Shown: in pieces, positions 8,224-16,732 of the stretch | Numbering within the stretch: the stretch's first letter is position 1 | How the letters are laid out: each line of letters begins with the position of its first letter | Source: Thalassotalea sp. PS06 | GTDB taxonomy: Bacteria > Pseudomonadota > Gammaproteobacteria > Enterobacterales > Alteromonadaceae | Direction: 5' to 3' | Assembly (NCBI RefSeq): GCF_007197775.1 | Contig: NZ_CP041638.1 | Coordinates: 248,001-312,000 of the forward strand | DNA length: 64,000 nucleotides | Translations under genes and position numbers: made by a program | Notes under the pieces: model-generated | Told to the model about the DNA's origin: nothing | The model's input: only the letters and a program-made list of their open reading frames with translations | The model's database searches: none

Positions 8224-9717
8224 ATGAGTAAAAGCAGTCTGGCTTACTGGCAAGAGAAAGCTGAAAAATTAACGATTGAAGGTCGCGCCTATATTAATGG
8301 TGGCTATCAGGATGCGGCTGCGGGACAGACATTTGACTGCATCAGTCCGATTGATGGCAGACACCTTGTTAAGGTCAGTGCCTGCGAATCAGCGGACGCC
8401 GATAATGCTGTTGTGGCTGCTCGTCAGGCGTTTGAGCAGGGGAAATGGCGAGGCCTGGCGCCAGCCAAACGTAAACTGGTGCTACAAAATTTTGCTGATT
8501 TAGTTGAGCAGCATGGCGAAGAGTTGGCGCTACTGGAAACCCTGGATATGGGTAAGCCAATTAGCGATTCCGTTCACGTCGATATTCAGGGGGCGTTGCG
8601 TAGTTTGCGCTGGACGGCAGAAGCCATCGATAAAATTTACGATGAAATTGCCCCGAGTGCCGACGATGAGTTGGGCATGGTTACCCATGAACCGGTCGGC
8701 GTTGTTGCCGCCATCGTACCGTGGAACTTCCCTTTGGTGATGGCCTGCTGGAAATTAGCGCCTGCGCTCGCAACAGGAAACAGCGTTATTTTAAAACCCT
8801 CCGAAAAATCACCGCTTACCGCCATAAAGCTCGCAGCGTTAGCAACTGAAGCGGGCATTCCTGATGGCGTATTCAATGTATTGCCAGGATTTGGCCACAC
8901 CATAGGTAAGGCGCTAGCCCTTCACAATGATGTAGATACCTTAGTGTTCACCGGCTCTACCGCAGTCGCAAAACAGCTATTTGTGTATGCCGGGCAATCG
9001 AACATGAAACGAGTTTGGACTGAAGCGGGCGGCAAAAGCCCGAATATCGTATTCGCCGACGCACCTGATTTGGATAAAGCGGCACAAGCGGCGGCAGCGG
9101 CCATTTGTTTTAACCAGGGCGAAGTATGTACAGCAGGCTCTCGTTTATTGGTTGAATCCAGCATTAAAGAAGAATTTGTCGGCAAAGTTGCAAAAGCCAT
9201 GAAGCATTGGCAGCCGGGCAACCCACTCGACCCTGAAACTAATGTTGGGGCAATTGTTGATCAGTCGCAACAGAGCCGAGTGTTAGGTTTTATTGAACAA
9301 GCAAAATCTCAGGGTGGCAGCTTAAAGCAGGGCGGAAATTCCGTATCTCCAGTTGAAAATGGCTTTTATATTGAGCCGACAATGTTCGATAATATCGCCA
9401 ACCATATGGACATTGCCCAACAGGAAATTTTTGGACCTGTGTTATCGGTTATTAGCTTTGACACCATGGAAGAGGCTATCGCCATCGCTAACGATTCTGA
9501 ATATGGATTAGCTGCCGGTATTTGGACCAGCAACTTGTCGAAAGCACATCGGGTTGCGAAAGCATTACGAGCCGGCTCTGTTTGGGTAAATCAGTGGGAT
9601 GGCGGCGATATGACAGCACCATTTGGTGGCTTTAAACAATCGGGTAACGGTCGCGATAAATCACTCCATGCGTTCAGTAAATACACCGAAGTCAAAGCCA
9701 CCTGGATCAAATTTTAG
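8224..9717 (+). CDS. puuC: Gamma-glutamyl-gamma-aminobutyraldehyde dehydrogenase PuuC
   Basis: NAD(P)-dependent aldehyde dehydrogenase that oxidises gamma-glutamyl-gamma-aminobutyraldehyde to gamma-glutamyl-GABA in the Puu pathway. The ATG at 8224 (MSKSSLAYWQ) is chosen because CTGGAG lies just upstream and E. coli PuuC begins in the same way (LAYWQ). A GTG at 8203 would add 7 residues. Length is 497 aa against about 495 for E. coli. The general base is Glu267 (EAGGKSPNIVF) and the nucleophile is Cys302 (NQGEVCTAGSR). The C-terminus NDSEYGLAAGIWT...GGDMTAPFGGFKQSGNGRDKSLHA matches the PuuC subfamily closely. It is divergent from puuB and followed by a strong terminator at 9750. Confidence 0.94.
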   Translation: MSKSSLAYWQEKAEKLTIEGRAYINGGYQDAAAGQTFDCISPIDGRHLVKVSACESADADNAVVAARQAFEQGKWRGLAPAKRKLVLQNFADLVEQHGEELALLETLDMGKPISDSVHVDIQGALRSLRWTAEAIDKIYDEIAPSADDELGMVTHEPVGVVAAIVPWNFPLVMACWKLAPALATGNSVILKPSEKSPLTAIKLAALATEAGIPDGVFNVLPGFGHTIGKALALHNDVDTLVFTGSTAVAKQLFVYAGQSNMKRVWTEAGGKSPNIVFADAPDLDKAAQAAAAAICFNQGEVCTAGSRLLVESSIKEEFVGKVAKAMKHWQPGNPLDPETNVGAIVDQSQQSRVLGFIEQAKSQGGSLKQGGNSVSPVENGFYIEPTMFDNIANHMDIAQQEIFGPVLSVISFDTMEEAIAIANDSEYGLAAGIWTSNLSKAHRVAKALRAGSVWVNQWDGGDMTAPFGGFKQSGNGRDKSLHAFSKYTEVKATWIKF

Positions 9718-9749
9718 GGAATTTCTCTGGCAAGTCCGCAGATTAAATA

Positions 9750-9774
9750 AAGGAAGCTCTGGCTTCCTTTTTTA
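9750..9774 (+). terminator. Rho-independent terminator after puuC
   Basis: AAGGAAGC and GCTTCCTT arms around a 4-nt loop, followed by a run of T. It lies 33 bp after the puuC stop. Confidence 0.85.
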
Positions 9775-10027
9775 TCCCTGAAAACCTTTAATCATATGGT
9801 TATTTATCCTTCTTTCTAACCTTTTGAGTGCAATGTTGCACCTTAATTGTTCATTTCTTGCTTTGATTTTTTGTCTGCGAAAAAATTCACGATAATTTTA
9901 CATTAGTGTTTGATTTATTTTACGCGGTGTGTATTATCGGAAGGAAATGATGAAAAAATAATCATAGATAATTGCTTCATCTTAACAATAACAATAATCG
10001 CTTTTAATTTTAGGGAAGTCGTACGTT
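9775..10027. promoter_or_regulatory. Leader region of the TonB receptor with a PuuR-like site
   Basis: This non-coding stretch is AT-rich. AGTGTTTGATTTATT at 9905-9919 differs by one base from AGTGTTCGATTTATT upstream of puuD (24632-24646). A further half-site-like TTGTTCATTT lies near 9848-9857. No clear sigma-70 boxes can be fixed with certainty. The shared motif suggests the receptor belongs to the polyamine regulon. Confidence 0.5.
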
Positions 10028-12454
10028 ATGAACCATCGCAAATCCTTACTTGCTTTAGCCGTGGCATCGTTTTTTACTAGCTCGATGTCGTATGCGGAAG
10101 AAGCCGCTAAAGAAGACGACTATGAAGTCATCGTCGTTACTCAAAAGCGCGCTCAAACACTAAAGGAAGTACCTGTCTCCGTTAGTGCTTTTAATGAAAA
10201 CTTCATCGATGATTACAATATTGATAATGCTGTAGCACTCTCAAAGTTTACGCCCGGCCTGAACGGTGGCACCAGTAACGACAGCTTCGTTGATACCATT
10301 GGTATTCGCGGTATTGTTACTCAGGATTATGGTATTGGTGGCGATCCATCAATCGGTCTGTATTTCGATGGCGTTTATCAGGGGCGCAGTGGTGGCGCTT
10401 TAGGTTCATTTTTTGATATCTCTCGCGTTGAAGTAACCAAAGGCCCGCAAGGCACGCTATTTGGTCGTAACGCCGCATCCGGCGCAATCTCAATCTATTC
10501 AAATGATGCGGTTGATGGTACTGAGGGTAGCATAGAAGGCGCTTTAGGCAGTGATAGCCTGACTGAGTTCACAGGCGTTTTTAATACCAACTTAAGCGAC
10601 AACCTATTCCTACGCGTTGCCGGTCATTATTCTTCTGAAGACAATCATGTTGAAAACCTTGCTGGCGAAGAGTTGCGTGGTCGTGACGTTGCGGCGGTTC
10701 GCGGTATTTTGAAATACGAAGGCGATGACACTATGGTTCGCCTGAGCGCGAACTATGAAGATCGTGACATGGACGGTGGTATTTATCGTTCAATCTGGAC
10801 TGAAGGTCCGGGTGATGCGATTGAAACTGACTTAGGCAAAGACAGCCGCGATGTTGCTGAAGTTACTGCTGTAACGTTAGACATCGAGCACGATTTTGGT
10901 AGCGTAATTTTCACCTCGCAAACAGCGATGAAAAATTACACCTGGGATTATGTTGAAGACTACGATGGCACCGCAATGCCATTTGGTGATTATTCACAGG
11001 TTGATGATACCGAATACGTTAGCCAGGAATTTCGTTTAAATTCAGACAATGATTCCGACATCTATTGGTTTGTTGGTGTCAGTGCCTATAAAGAAACCAT
11101 CGATTCGCAGTTCTATAACAAGTATGACGACGATGCCTTCTGTTCGTACCTACCTTACTTTGAAGAGTGGGATGAGCCTCTTTCCGATATCACTTCCGAC
11201 CCGGGTCCATACTATGCCGATTGTCATGAGCTATTCGTAGACGGTTGGTACGAGCTGGATTTTGTTGAAGATGCTGATGACATCCAGATGATGGTCGACG
11301 AGGGTGATATTCCTCCTCCAGGCGGCGGAGAGCTGGGCGTTCGTGAAGAAGTATTTGCTCGCGGTACCAATCAGGGTTGGGGTATCTACGGTGATATCAC
11401 CTGGTCTGTAACCGATGCCACAGATATTACCATTGGTGCTCGTTACTCCTATGATGAAAAAGAGTTTGGTCTTAATTTACCAGAGCCAGATGGCTGGTTA
11501 GGTCACTACTGGTTAGTCGGTGCCCATACTGCAGGTGAGTGGATTGATGACAAACAAGATTGGTCTGAATTTACCCCTCGTGTGGCAATTAATCATCAGT
11601 TAACTGACGAAATTAACGTTTATGCCAACTATTCTCGTGGTTACAAGGCTGGTGGTTATAACACGTTTGCCTTTAACATCAACTTTATGGATTGGACCGG
11701 CTTCGACGAAGACGAAGAGTGGTTTGATTACGAGCCAGATGGTGTAATCGATGATATCGACGAAGCCTATTGGGAGTCAGAGCTATACGGTGGTGAATTA
11801 CCAGAAGGCAGTACCCTTGCCAGCTACGATCCTGAAATCGTAGACAGCTATGAAATTGGTATGAAGGGTGATTTCTTCGACAACAGCCTAAATGTAAACC
11901 TTGGTGTTTATTATTATGACTACACCGACTTCCAGGGCACGTTCCCGAATGCTGGTGGTGTAATCATCAAAAACATCGGTGAAGCAGAAGGTAAAGGTGT
12001 TGAGTTTGATGCCACCTGGACACCAACGGACAACTTACGTTTATTTGTTGCCAGCGCCTTACAAAACTCTGAAGTTAAAGAAGGCGAGAGTGCAGAAGGT
12101 GAATCTATCGTCGGTCAAAAACTTTCTGCGCCAGAAGCAACATTTACCTTTATCGGTACTTACAGCTGGTCTCTGAGCAGTGAAACCGATATCGATGTAC
12201 AACTATCCTATGCCTGGCAGTCAGAAACCTTTGGCGATGAGTTCATGGGTGGTAGCGATCTGTTAGAACAAGACGCTTATGGCTTACTGGGTGCAGTTGC
12301 TAACGTTTACAGCGGTTCCTGGCAGTTCAGCGCCTATGTAGACAACATCACCGATGAGTTGTACTACGAAGGTGCAGTAATCGATACCGGCTATACGCGT
12401 TTCGGTATTGGTCAGGGCATCAATGGTGGTATTAAAGCGAAATACAGCTTCTAA
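10028..12454 (+). CDS. TonB-dependent outer-membrane receptor
   Basis: An 808-aa receptor that imports a ligand across the outer membrane with energy from TonB-ExbBD. A signal peptide with cleavage after about residue 23 (SMSYA) is followed by a TonB-box-like YEVIVVTQKRA, a plug domain (about residues 50-165, with VEVTKGPQGTLFGRNAASGAI), and a beta-barrel ending in the terminal aromatic YSF. The barrel loops are rich in Asp/Glu (for example around residues 390-440 and 555-600), which would suit cationic ligands. It stands between puuC and an accessory patch, and its leader carries a motif shared with the puuD promoter. A ferric siderophore or vitamin ligand cannot be excluded. The polyamine link is inferred from context only. 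Confidence 0.93.
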   Translation: MNHRKSLLALAVASFFTSSMSYAEEAAKEDDYEVIVVTQKRAQTLKEVPVSVSAFNENFIDDYNIDNAVALSKFTPGLNGGTSNDSFVDTIGIRGIVTQDYGIGGDPSIGLYFDGVYQGRSGGALGSFFDISRVEVTKGPQGTLFGRNAASGAISIYSNDAVDGTEGSIEGALGSDSLTEFTGVFNTNLSDNLFLRVAGHYSSEDNHVENLAGEELRGRDVAAVRGILKYEGDDTMVRLSANYEDRDMDGGIYRSIWTEGPGDAIETDLGKDSRDVAEVTAVTLDIEHDFGSVIFTSQTAMKNYTWDYVEDYDGTAMPFGDYSQVDDTEYVSQEFRLNSDNDSDIYWFVGVSAYKETIDSQFYNKYDDDAFCSYLPYFEEWDEPLSDITSDPGPYYADCHELFVDGWYELDFVEDADDIQMMVDEGDIPPPGGGELGVREEVFARGTNQGWGIYGDITWSVTDATDITIGARYSYDEKEFGLNLPEPDGWLGHYWLVGAHTAGEWIDDKQDWSEFTPRVAINHQLTDEINVYANYSRGYKAGGYNTFAFNINFMDWTGFDEDEEWFDYEPDGVIDDIDEAYWESELYGGELPEGSTLASYDPEIVDSYEIGMKGDFFDNSLNVNLGVYYYDYTDFQGTFPNAGGVIIKNIGEAEGKGVEFDATWTPTDNLRLFVASALQNSEVKEGESAEGESIVGQKLSAPEATFTFIGTYSWSLSSETDIDVQLSYAWQSETFGDEFMGGSDLLEQDAYGLLGAVANVYSGSWQFSAYVDNITDELYYEGAVIDTGYTRFGIGQGINGGIKAKYSF

Positions 12455-12485
12455 TATTACCTGTTGACTTAGCATATATATTCAA

Positions 12486-12512
12486 AGGGCCTGTTATTAC
12501 AGGCCTTTTTTA
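12486..12512 (+). terminator. Terminator after the TonB receptor
   Basis: GGCCTG and CAGGCC arms around TTATTA, followed by a run of T, 32 bp after the receptor stop codon. Confidence 0.85.
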
Positions 12513-12576
12513 TTACCAGCGATCACCGTGGCAAGATATATTCAATAGCATTGTGTGTTTATAAGTCGAGGGTGTG

Positions 12577-13059
12577 ATGAGTAAAGTTGTAATTTTTGGC
12601 AACTCCGGTTCAGGAAAGTCGACACTGGCTCGAAAACTCGCATCCCAAGATGAGGTAGCGCATTTCGATCTCGATGAGATCGCCTGGCAACCTACTAATC
12701 CGCCAACAAGGCAGCCATTAAAGCAATCTTTTGCGAAAATCGATGAATTTATTAACGACAATAGCAACTGGGTAATCGAAGGCTGTTATTCTGATCTTAT
12801 TGAATACGTGATGGTGTATGCCGATAAAGCAATCTTTATGAACCTAAGTATTGAAGATTGCATAGAGAACGCGAAGCAGAGGCAGTGGGAACCCAATAAG
12901 TATCCATCGAAACAGGCACAGGATGACAACCTGCCAATGTTACTTGATTGGATAAAGGCTTATGAGTCCCGTACCGATACCTTCTCGTTAAGCTCGCACC
13001 TGGCCATGTATGACGCTTTCCCGCGCGAGAAAGTGATGCATACGCGTAATGAGGCTTAG
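12577..13059 (+). CDS. P-loop NTPase, small kinase-like (topology-modulation/FlaR-like)
   Basis: A 160-aa soluble protein with a Walker A motif GNSGSGKST at residues 7-15, then HFDLDEIAW, and a conserved WVIEGCYSDL segment. This layout matches the family of small P-loop proteins annotated as adenylate-kinase-like, shikimate-kinase-like or DNA topology modulation (FlaR-like). It probably phosphorylates a small molecule or nucleotide; the substrate is unknown. ATG 12577 is used because GAGGG lies upstream; GTG at 12574 would add one residue. It follows the TonB receptor terminator and has no operon partner. The next two genes are also small singletons of unknown role, so the patch 12.5-14.4 kb looks accessory. 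Confidence 0.75.
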   Translation: MSKVVIFGNSGSGKSTLARKLASQDEVAHFDLDEIAWQPTNPPTRQPLKQSFAKIDEFINDNSNWVIEGCYSDLIEYVMVYADKAIFMNLSIEDCIENAKQRQWEPNKYPSKQAQDDNLPMLLDWIKAYESRTDTFSLSSHLAMYDAFPREKVMHTRNEA

Positions 13060-13236
13060 GGATATTAAGGTGTTCCCGGTGTTGCCATTTTGGCCAGGGA
13101 CTAGTTTCTTGCCAATGCACCATGCAATCAATTGACGTTAACATCCTGAAAAGGTTAATGTCTTTAGCTAATTGTCGCGTTCACTCTTATGGAATAGCAT
13201 ACGTGCCAATGCGAATTTTTTATCAAGGAGTTAAAG
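13060..13236. other. Non-coding gap with no clear signal
   Basis: No gene, terminator or repeat is evident here. AAGGAGTTAAAG just before 13237 is the ribosome binding site of the next gene. Confidence 0.4.
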
Positions 13237-13536
13237 ATGAAAAAACATTGTCCAACCTGTAAACATCAACTTAGCATTAAAGAAGTTTTTATCGCCTCTG
13301 TTATCACATGCAAAGCTTGTGGAACGAAAAGTTACTTTGGTAATTTTGTTCAATGGTTATTAATATCGCTGCTTAATTTAGGTATTTTATTTTTGTTGCT
13401 AATCACTACTGCATCTATTGGCGACGAGTTGCTAAGAAAAACTCTGGTTTATTGCACAACTCCCTTAGCTTTTATTGTATGCATTTTAGCGTTTATAAAA
13501 CCAGTGAAGTTGAAAACGGCTGATCCCGAACGTTAG
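13237..13536 (+). CDS. Small membrane protein with an N-terminal zinc ribbon
   Basis: A 99-aa protein starting with a strong AAGGAG ribosome binding site. Two CxxC pairs (CPTC at residues 5-8 and CKAC at residues 29-32) make a likely zinc-ribbon knuckle. Two hydrophobic segments follow (about residues 42-62 and 70-90), with a short basic tail. This resembles small CXXC-2TM proteins common in Shewanella and Alteromonas accessory regions. I do not recognise a function. It might act as a metal-dependent membrane sensor or partner of a larger membrane protein, but nothing around it shows which. Confidence 0.65.
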   Translation: MKKHCPTCKHQLSIKEVFIASVITCKACGTKSYFGNFVQWLLISLLNLGILFLLLITTASIGDELLRKTLVYCTTPLAFIVCILAFIKPVKLKTADPER

Positions 13537-13760
13537 CGTGATTGCCGGGTTAGTGCTGTGAGTGCACTGTCAACGCACGTTTGCGTCAGGCGGCGTAATC
13601 CGGTAGTTCGCATGAAACAGGGACATGACCCGAACCAGATAATTATGGTCTGATCCAGGTTGGGATTACTATATTGAGCGATCTACAGTCATTGAGATCA
13701 TGATAGGAAAAACGTGCCGACAGGCCTAATTATCGAAAGGTTAACCAAGGTAGGAAATCC
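13537..13760. other. Non-coding gap in accessory patch
   Basis: A 224-bp gap with short imperfect palindromes (for example ACGCACGTTTGCGT near 13573) but no reading frame of note. GTTAGCG near 13534 looks like half of an integron attC core, but no matching partner was found. Confidence 0.4.
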
Positions 13761-14438
13761 ATGATTCCAGATTATTCAAAATACTCAATTGATGAGTTAG
13801 AGGAGGTCTGTTCTAATATCGATAACCACAAATATCCTGATAGATATGAGGCAGCAAAACTTCAATTGGAATCGAAGCTTTTTGGTGAGAATCAAAGGCT
13901 TATCAACCAGGAGGAGTCTTATAACAAACAAGCCTCTGAAACCCTAAACGTATCTCGTAAAGCTCACCTTCAAGAATTCTTTCCTACTGCAATTACGTTA
14001 ATTTTGGGTTTTTCCATTTGGGCACACTTTTCAATCCAGCAAGGCCAAGGATGGACAGGGTCTCATAGTATTCTCATTCTAATTTGGTTTGCATTAGCTT
14101 TGATCCCCCAACTAATACTTCACGCTAGGTATTCAATAATTAATAATGCTTTTCACCTAAAGCAGGTTGGGGCATCTATTTCGATATCATCGAAAACTTT
14201 AACTCGTAGCTTCAATTGGGACGATATAGAGAAGATTGATATTTATGCCCCAAGCAGCAGATGTTTTGGATTTATTAGATTTATACCTTCTGAAAATTAC
14301 TCATATGGAAAAATCCGCGTTAAGGGTGAGAAAGAAGAAGTGACTATTACAAGTCTATTGGATCAAGAGTTACTTTGGTTACGTTGGCTGAAACCTAGCG
14401 TAACAGATTGCCATTGGAGAATTATTTGTCTCGTGTAA
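13761..14438 (+). CDS. Hypothetical membrane protein with PH-like C-terminal domain
   Basis: A 225-aa protein. Residues 1-70 are charged and helical, with a possible coiled coil (IDELEEVCSNIDNHKYPDRYEAA). Two membrane segments follow (about residues 74-95 and 103-123). The rest is beta-rich and starts with an NNAFHLKQVGASISI turn, like bacterial PH-type or photosystem-assembly-like modules seen after two membrane helices. Codon use is AT-richer than its neighbours, which suggests recent acquisition. It lies next to the hairpin array, with which it has no visible link. No function is assigned. The last residues (CHWRIICLV) look unrelated to the domain and may come from an altered stop position. 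Confidence 0.55.
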   Translation: MIPDYSKYSIDELEEVCSNIDNHKYPDRYEAAKLQLESKLFGENQRLINQEESYNKQASETLNVSRKAHLQEFFPTAITLILGFSIWAHFSIQQGQGWTGSHSILILIWFALALIPQLILHARYSIINNAFHLKQVGASISISSKTLTRSFNWDDIEKIDIYAPSSRCFGFIRFIPSENYSYGKIRVKGEKEEVTITSLLDQELLWLRWLKPSVTDCHWRIICLV

Positions 14439-14589
14439 GAGTCGCATGAATAATAATGCGCTCTGTTGAAGGAAAATTTAGTTCAGAATATCAGTACATC
14501 TGCAGTAGAGTCTTACAACCCTGCGATGACCTTATATTAGAAGTTGCTAACGGACCGAGTTTAGCACTTCAGAGACGTTCGGCTCTAGC

Positions 14590-15960
14590 CAAGATTCCCT
14601 GTAGTTTCAGGGAATGACGCAAGGGTTTTTGTTTTTACTCGAAGCGACGTTTTTTTGTCGCGTACCCGGAACAATCTCTGATTGTGTTCTCGGAGTATCG
14701 TTTACGATACGTACTAAGGGAGTTTCAACTCCCGCTTGTAGGCACACAAGAGACAGTCGTCTCAAACCCAAGATACCGTGTAGTATCATGGTATGACGCA
14801 AGGGTTTTTGTTTTTACTGGGAGTGACGTTTTTTGTCGCGTACCCGGAACAATCTCTGATTGTGTGCTCGAAGTGGCGCTTTCTGCCACGTACCCGGAGT
14901 ATCGTTTACGATACGTACTAAGGGAGTTTCAACTCCCGCTTGTAGGCACACAAGAGACAGTCGTCTCAAACCCAAGATACCGTGTAGTATCATGGTATGA
15001 CGCAAGGGTTTTTGTTTTTACTGGGAGTGACGTTTTTTGTCGCGTACCCGGAACAATCTCTGATTGTGTGCTCGAAGTGGCGCTTTCTGCCACGTACCCG
15101 GAGTATCGTTTACGATACGTACTAAGGGAGTTTCAACTCCCGCTTGTAGGCACACAAGAGACAGTCGTCTCAAACCCAAGATACCGTGTAGTATCATGGT
15201 ATGACGCAAGGGTTTTTGTTTTTACTGGGAGTGACGTTTTTTGTCGCGTACCCGGAACAATCTCTGATTGTGTGCTCGAAGTGGCGCTTTCTGCCACGTA
15301 CCCGGAGTATCGTTTACGATACGTACTAAGGGAGTTTCAACTCCCGCTTGTGGGCACATTAGAGACAGTCGTCTCAAACATAAGATACCGTGTAGTATCA
15401 CGGTATGACGCAAGGGTTTTTGTTTTTACTGGGAGTGACGTTTTTTGTCGCGTACCCGGAACAATCTCTGATTGTGTGCTCGAAGTGGCGCTTTCTGCCA
15501 CGTTCTCGGAGTATCGTTTACGATACGTACTAAGGGAGTTTCAACTCCCGCTTGTGGGCACACAAGAGACAGTCGTCTCAAACCCAAGATACCGTGTAGT
15601 ATCATGGTATGACGCAAGGGTTTTTGTTTTTACTGGGAGTGACGTTTTTTGTCGCGTACCCGGAACAATCTCTGATTGTGTGCTCGAAGTGGCGCTTTCT
15701 GCCACGTTCTCGGAGTATCGTTTACGATACGTACTAAGGGAGTTTCAACTCCCGCTTGTGGGCACATTAGAGACAGTCGTCTCAAACACAAGATACCGTG
15801 TAGTATCACGGTATGACGCAAGGGTTTTTGTTTTTACTCGAAGCGACGTTTTTTTGTCGCGTACCCGGAACAATCTTTGATTGTGTACCCGAAGTGACGC
15901 TTTACGTCACATACTCGGAGTATCGTTTACGATACGTACTAAGGGAGTTTTAACTCCCGT
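14590..15960. repeat. Tandem hairpin-linker array, about 204-bp unit, seven copies
   Basis: A 1.37-kb non-coding array. The landmark hairpin GTATCGTTTACGATAC recurs after 14692, 14896, 15100, 15304, 15508, 15712 and 15917. Each unit is a string of short palindromes: GTATCG/CGATAC, GGGAGTT/AACTCCC, CTTGT/ACAAG, GAGAC/GTCTC, ATACCGTG/CAYGGTAT, GTGAC/GTCGC, ACAATC/GATTGT and GTGGC/GCCAC. Several are joined by a 9-nt linker of the form GTnCYCGRA. The first unit lacks exactly one 17-nt hairpin plus one 9-nt linker. Stem changes between copies are compensatory (ATTCCCTG/CAGGGAAT at 14594 against ATACCGTG/CACGGTAT at 15385; GTGGC/GCCAC against GTGAC/GTCAC in the last unit). It ends 4 bp before the puuR stop codon. 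Confidence 0.9.
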
Positions 15961-15963
15961 TAA

Positions 15964-16512
15964 TTAGAAATTCCCAGGCGTAGTCGCACTGACGATTTTG
16001 CAGACTTTTTTGTAAGGATTACGAAAACGGTGTGGCTGGTTATTATCAAAATAATAACTGTCGTTTTTACCTAAGATATAAACTTCATTACCCACAGTTA
16101 ACTCAATTTTGCCTTCAACCACATAACCACCTTCTTCGGCGTCATTTTGCAGCATCTCTTCGCCGGTATCTGAATTTGGTGGGTAGGTTTCGATAAGAAA
16201 GGTCATTTGTCGTCTTGGAAACGCTTTACCCACCAGGCTCATCAAAATATCACCGGTACCAATTTCTACCAGTTCATCCTGGCTATAAACCACTTGCTGA
16301 GTTTTTTCTGAGTAGAGGTCTTCGGAGAAAAAATCTACCAATGAAACCGGGATCCCATTTAAGACTTTTTTCAAAGAGCTGATTGAAGGACTAACGCTGT
16401 TCTTTTCAATCATGGAAATGGTGCTATTGGTCACGCCGGCACGTTTTGCCAACTCTCGTTGTGACAAGTTATTTTGAATTCGCACTGCTTTCAATCTTGC
16501 GCCAACGTCCAT
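15964..16512 (-). CDS. puuR: PuuR-type XRE-cupin transcriptional repressor
   Basis: A 182-aa regulator with an N-terminal helix-turn-helix (SQRELAKRAGVTNSTISMIE, about residues 18-37) and a C-terminal cupin domain (about residues 105-175) that would bind the inducer. Length and layout match E. coli PuuR (about 185 aa), including the run VSPSISSLKKVL, DFFSED, VVYSQDELVEIG and the ending ISATTP--F. PuuR represses puu genes and is relieved by putrescine. It is divergent from a puuB homologue at 16733. The PuuR-like sites before puuB/puuC, the ALDH10 gene, the TonB receptor and puuD are its likely targets (inference). The hairpin array lies directly downstream. Confidence 0.9.
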   Translation of the reverse strand: MDVGARLKAVRIQNNLSQRELAKRAGVTNSTISMIEKNSVSPSISSLKKVLNGIPVSLVDFFSEDLYSEKTQQVVYSQDELVEIGTGDILMSLVGKAFPRRQMTFLIETYPPNSDTGEEMLQNDAEEGGYVVEGKIELTVGNEVYILGKNDSYYFDNNQPHRFRNPYKKVCKIVSATTPGNF

Positions 16513-16732
16513 GAATCTTCCTTTTAAATGCTTTGTAGATGTTATCAGCTCAGTGAGTTTCTAATATATCGGTGTAAAAAAAATAAAGCAATCGCGTGCA
16601 GGATATTAAGCAACGTCACCTTTTTGTCGATGTTATTGGATTTCTTCGATAATATGTTGAATATAGTTTACAGGGTGATTGTTAAATCACACATCTAGTC
16701 CATTATATCAGTCAAGGACAAGTGAGCGGAAT

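Noticed and set aside
12577..13760. Integron gene cassettes with attC sites
   Set aside because: A lone GTTAGCG core near 13534 has no matching inverse core and no integrase is seen; spacing between genes does not repeat.
14684..15880. A 398-codon repetitive reading frame as a protein gene
   Set aside because: It runs through hairpin repeats, has no ribosome binding site or protein-like composition, and stays open only because the unit is a multiple of three.
14590..15960. CRISPR array
   Set aside because: Units are about 204 bp and nearly identical throughout, without unique spacers of 30-40 bp, and no cas genes are near.
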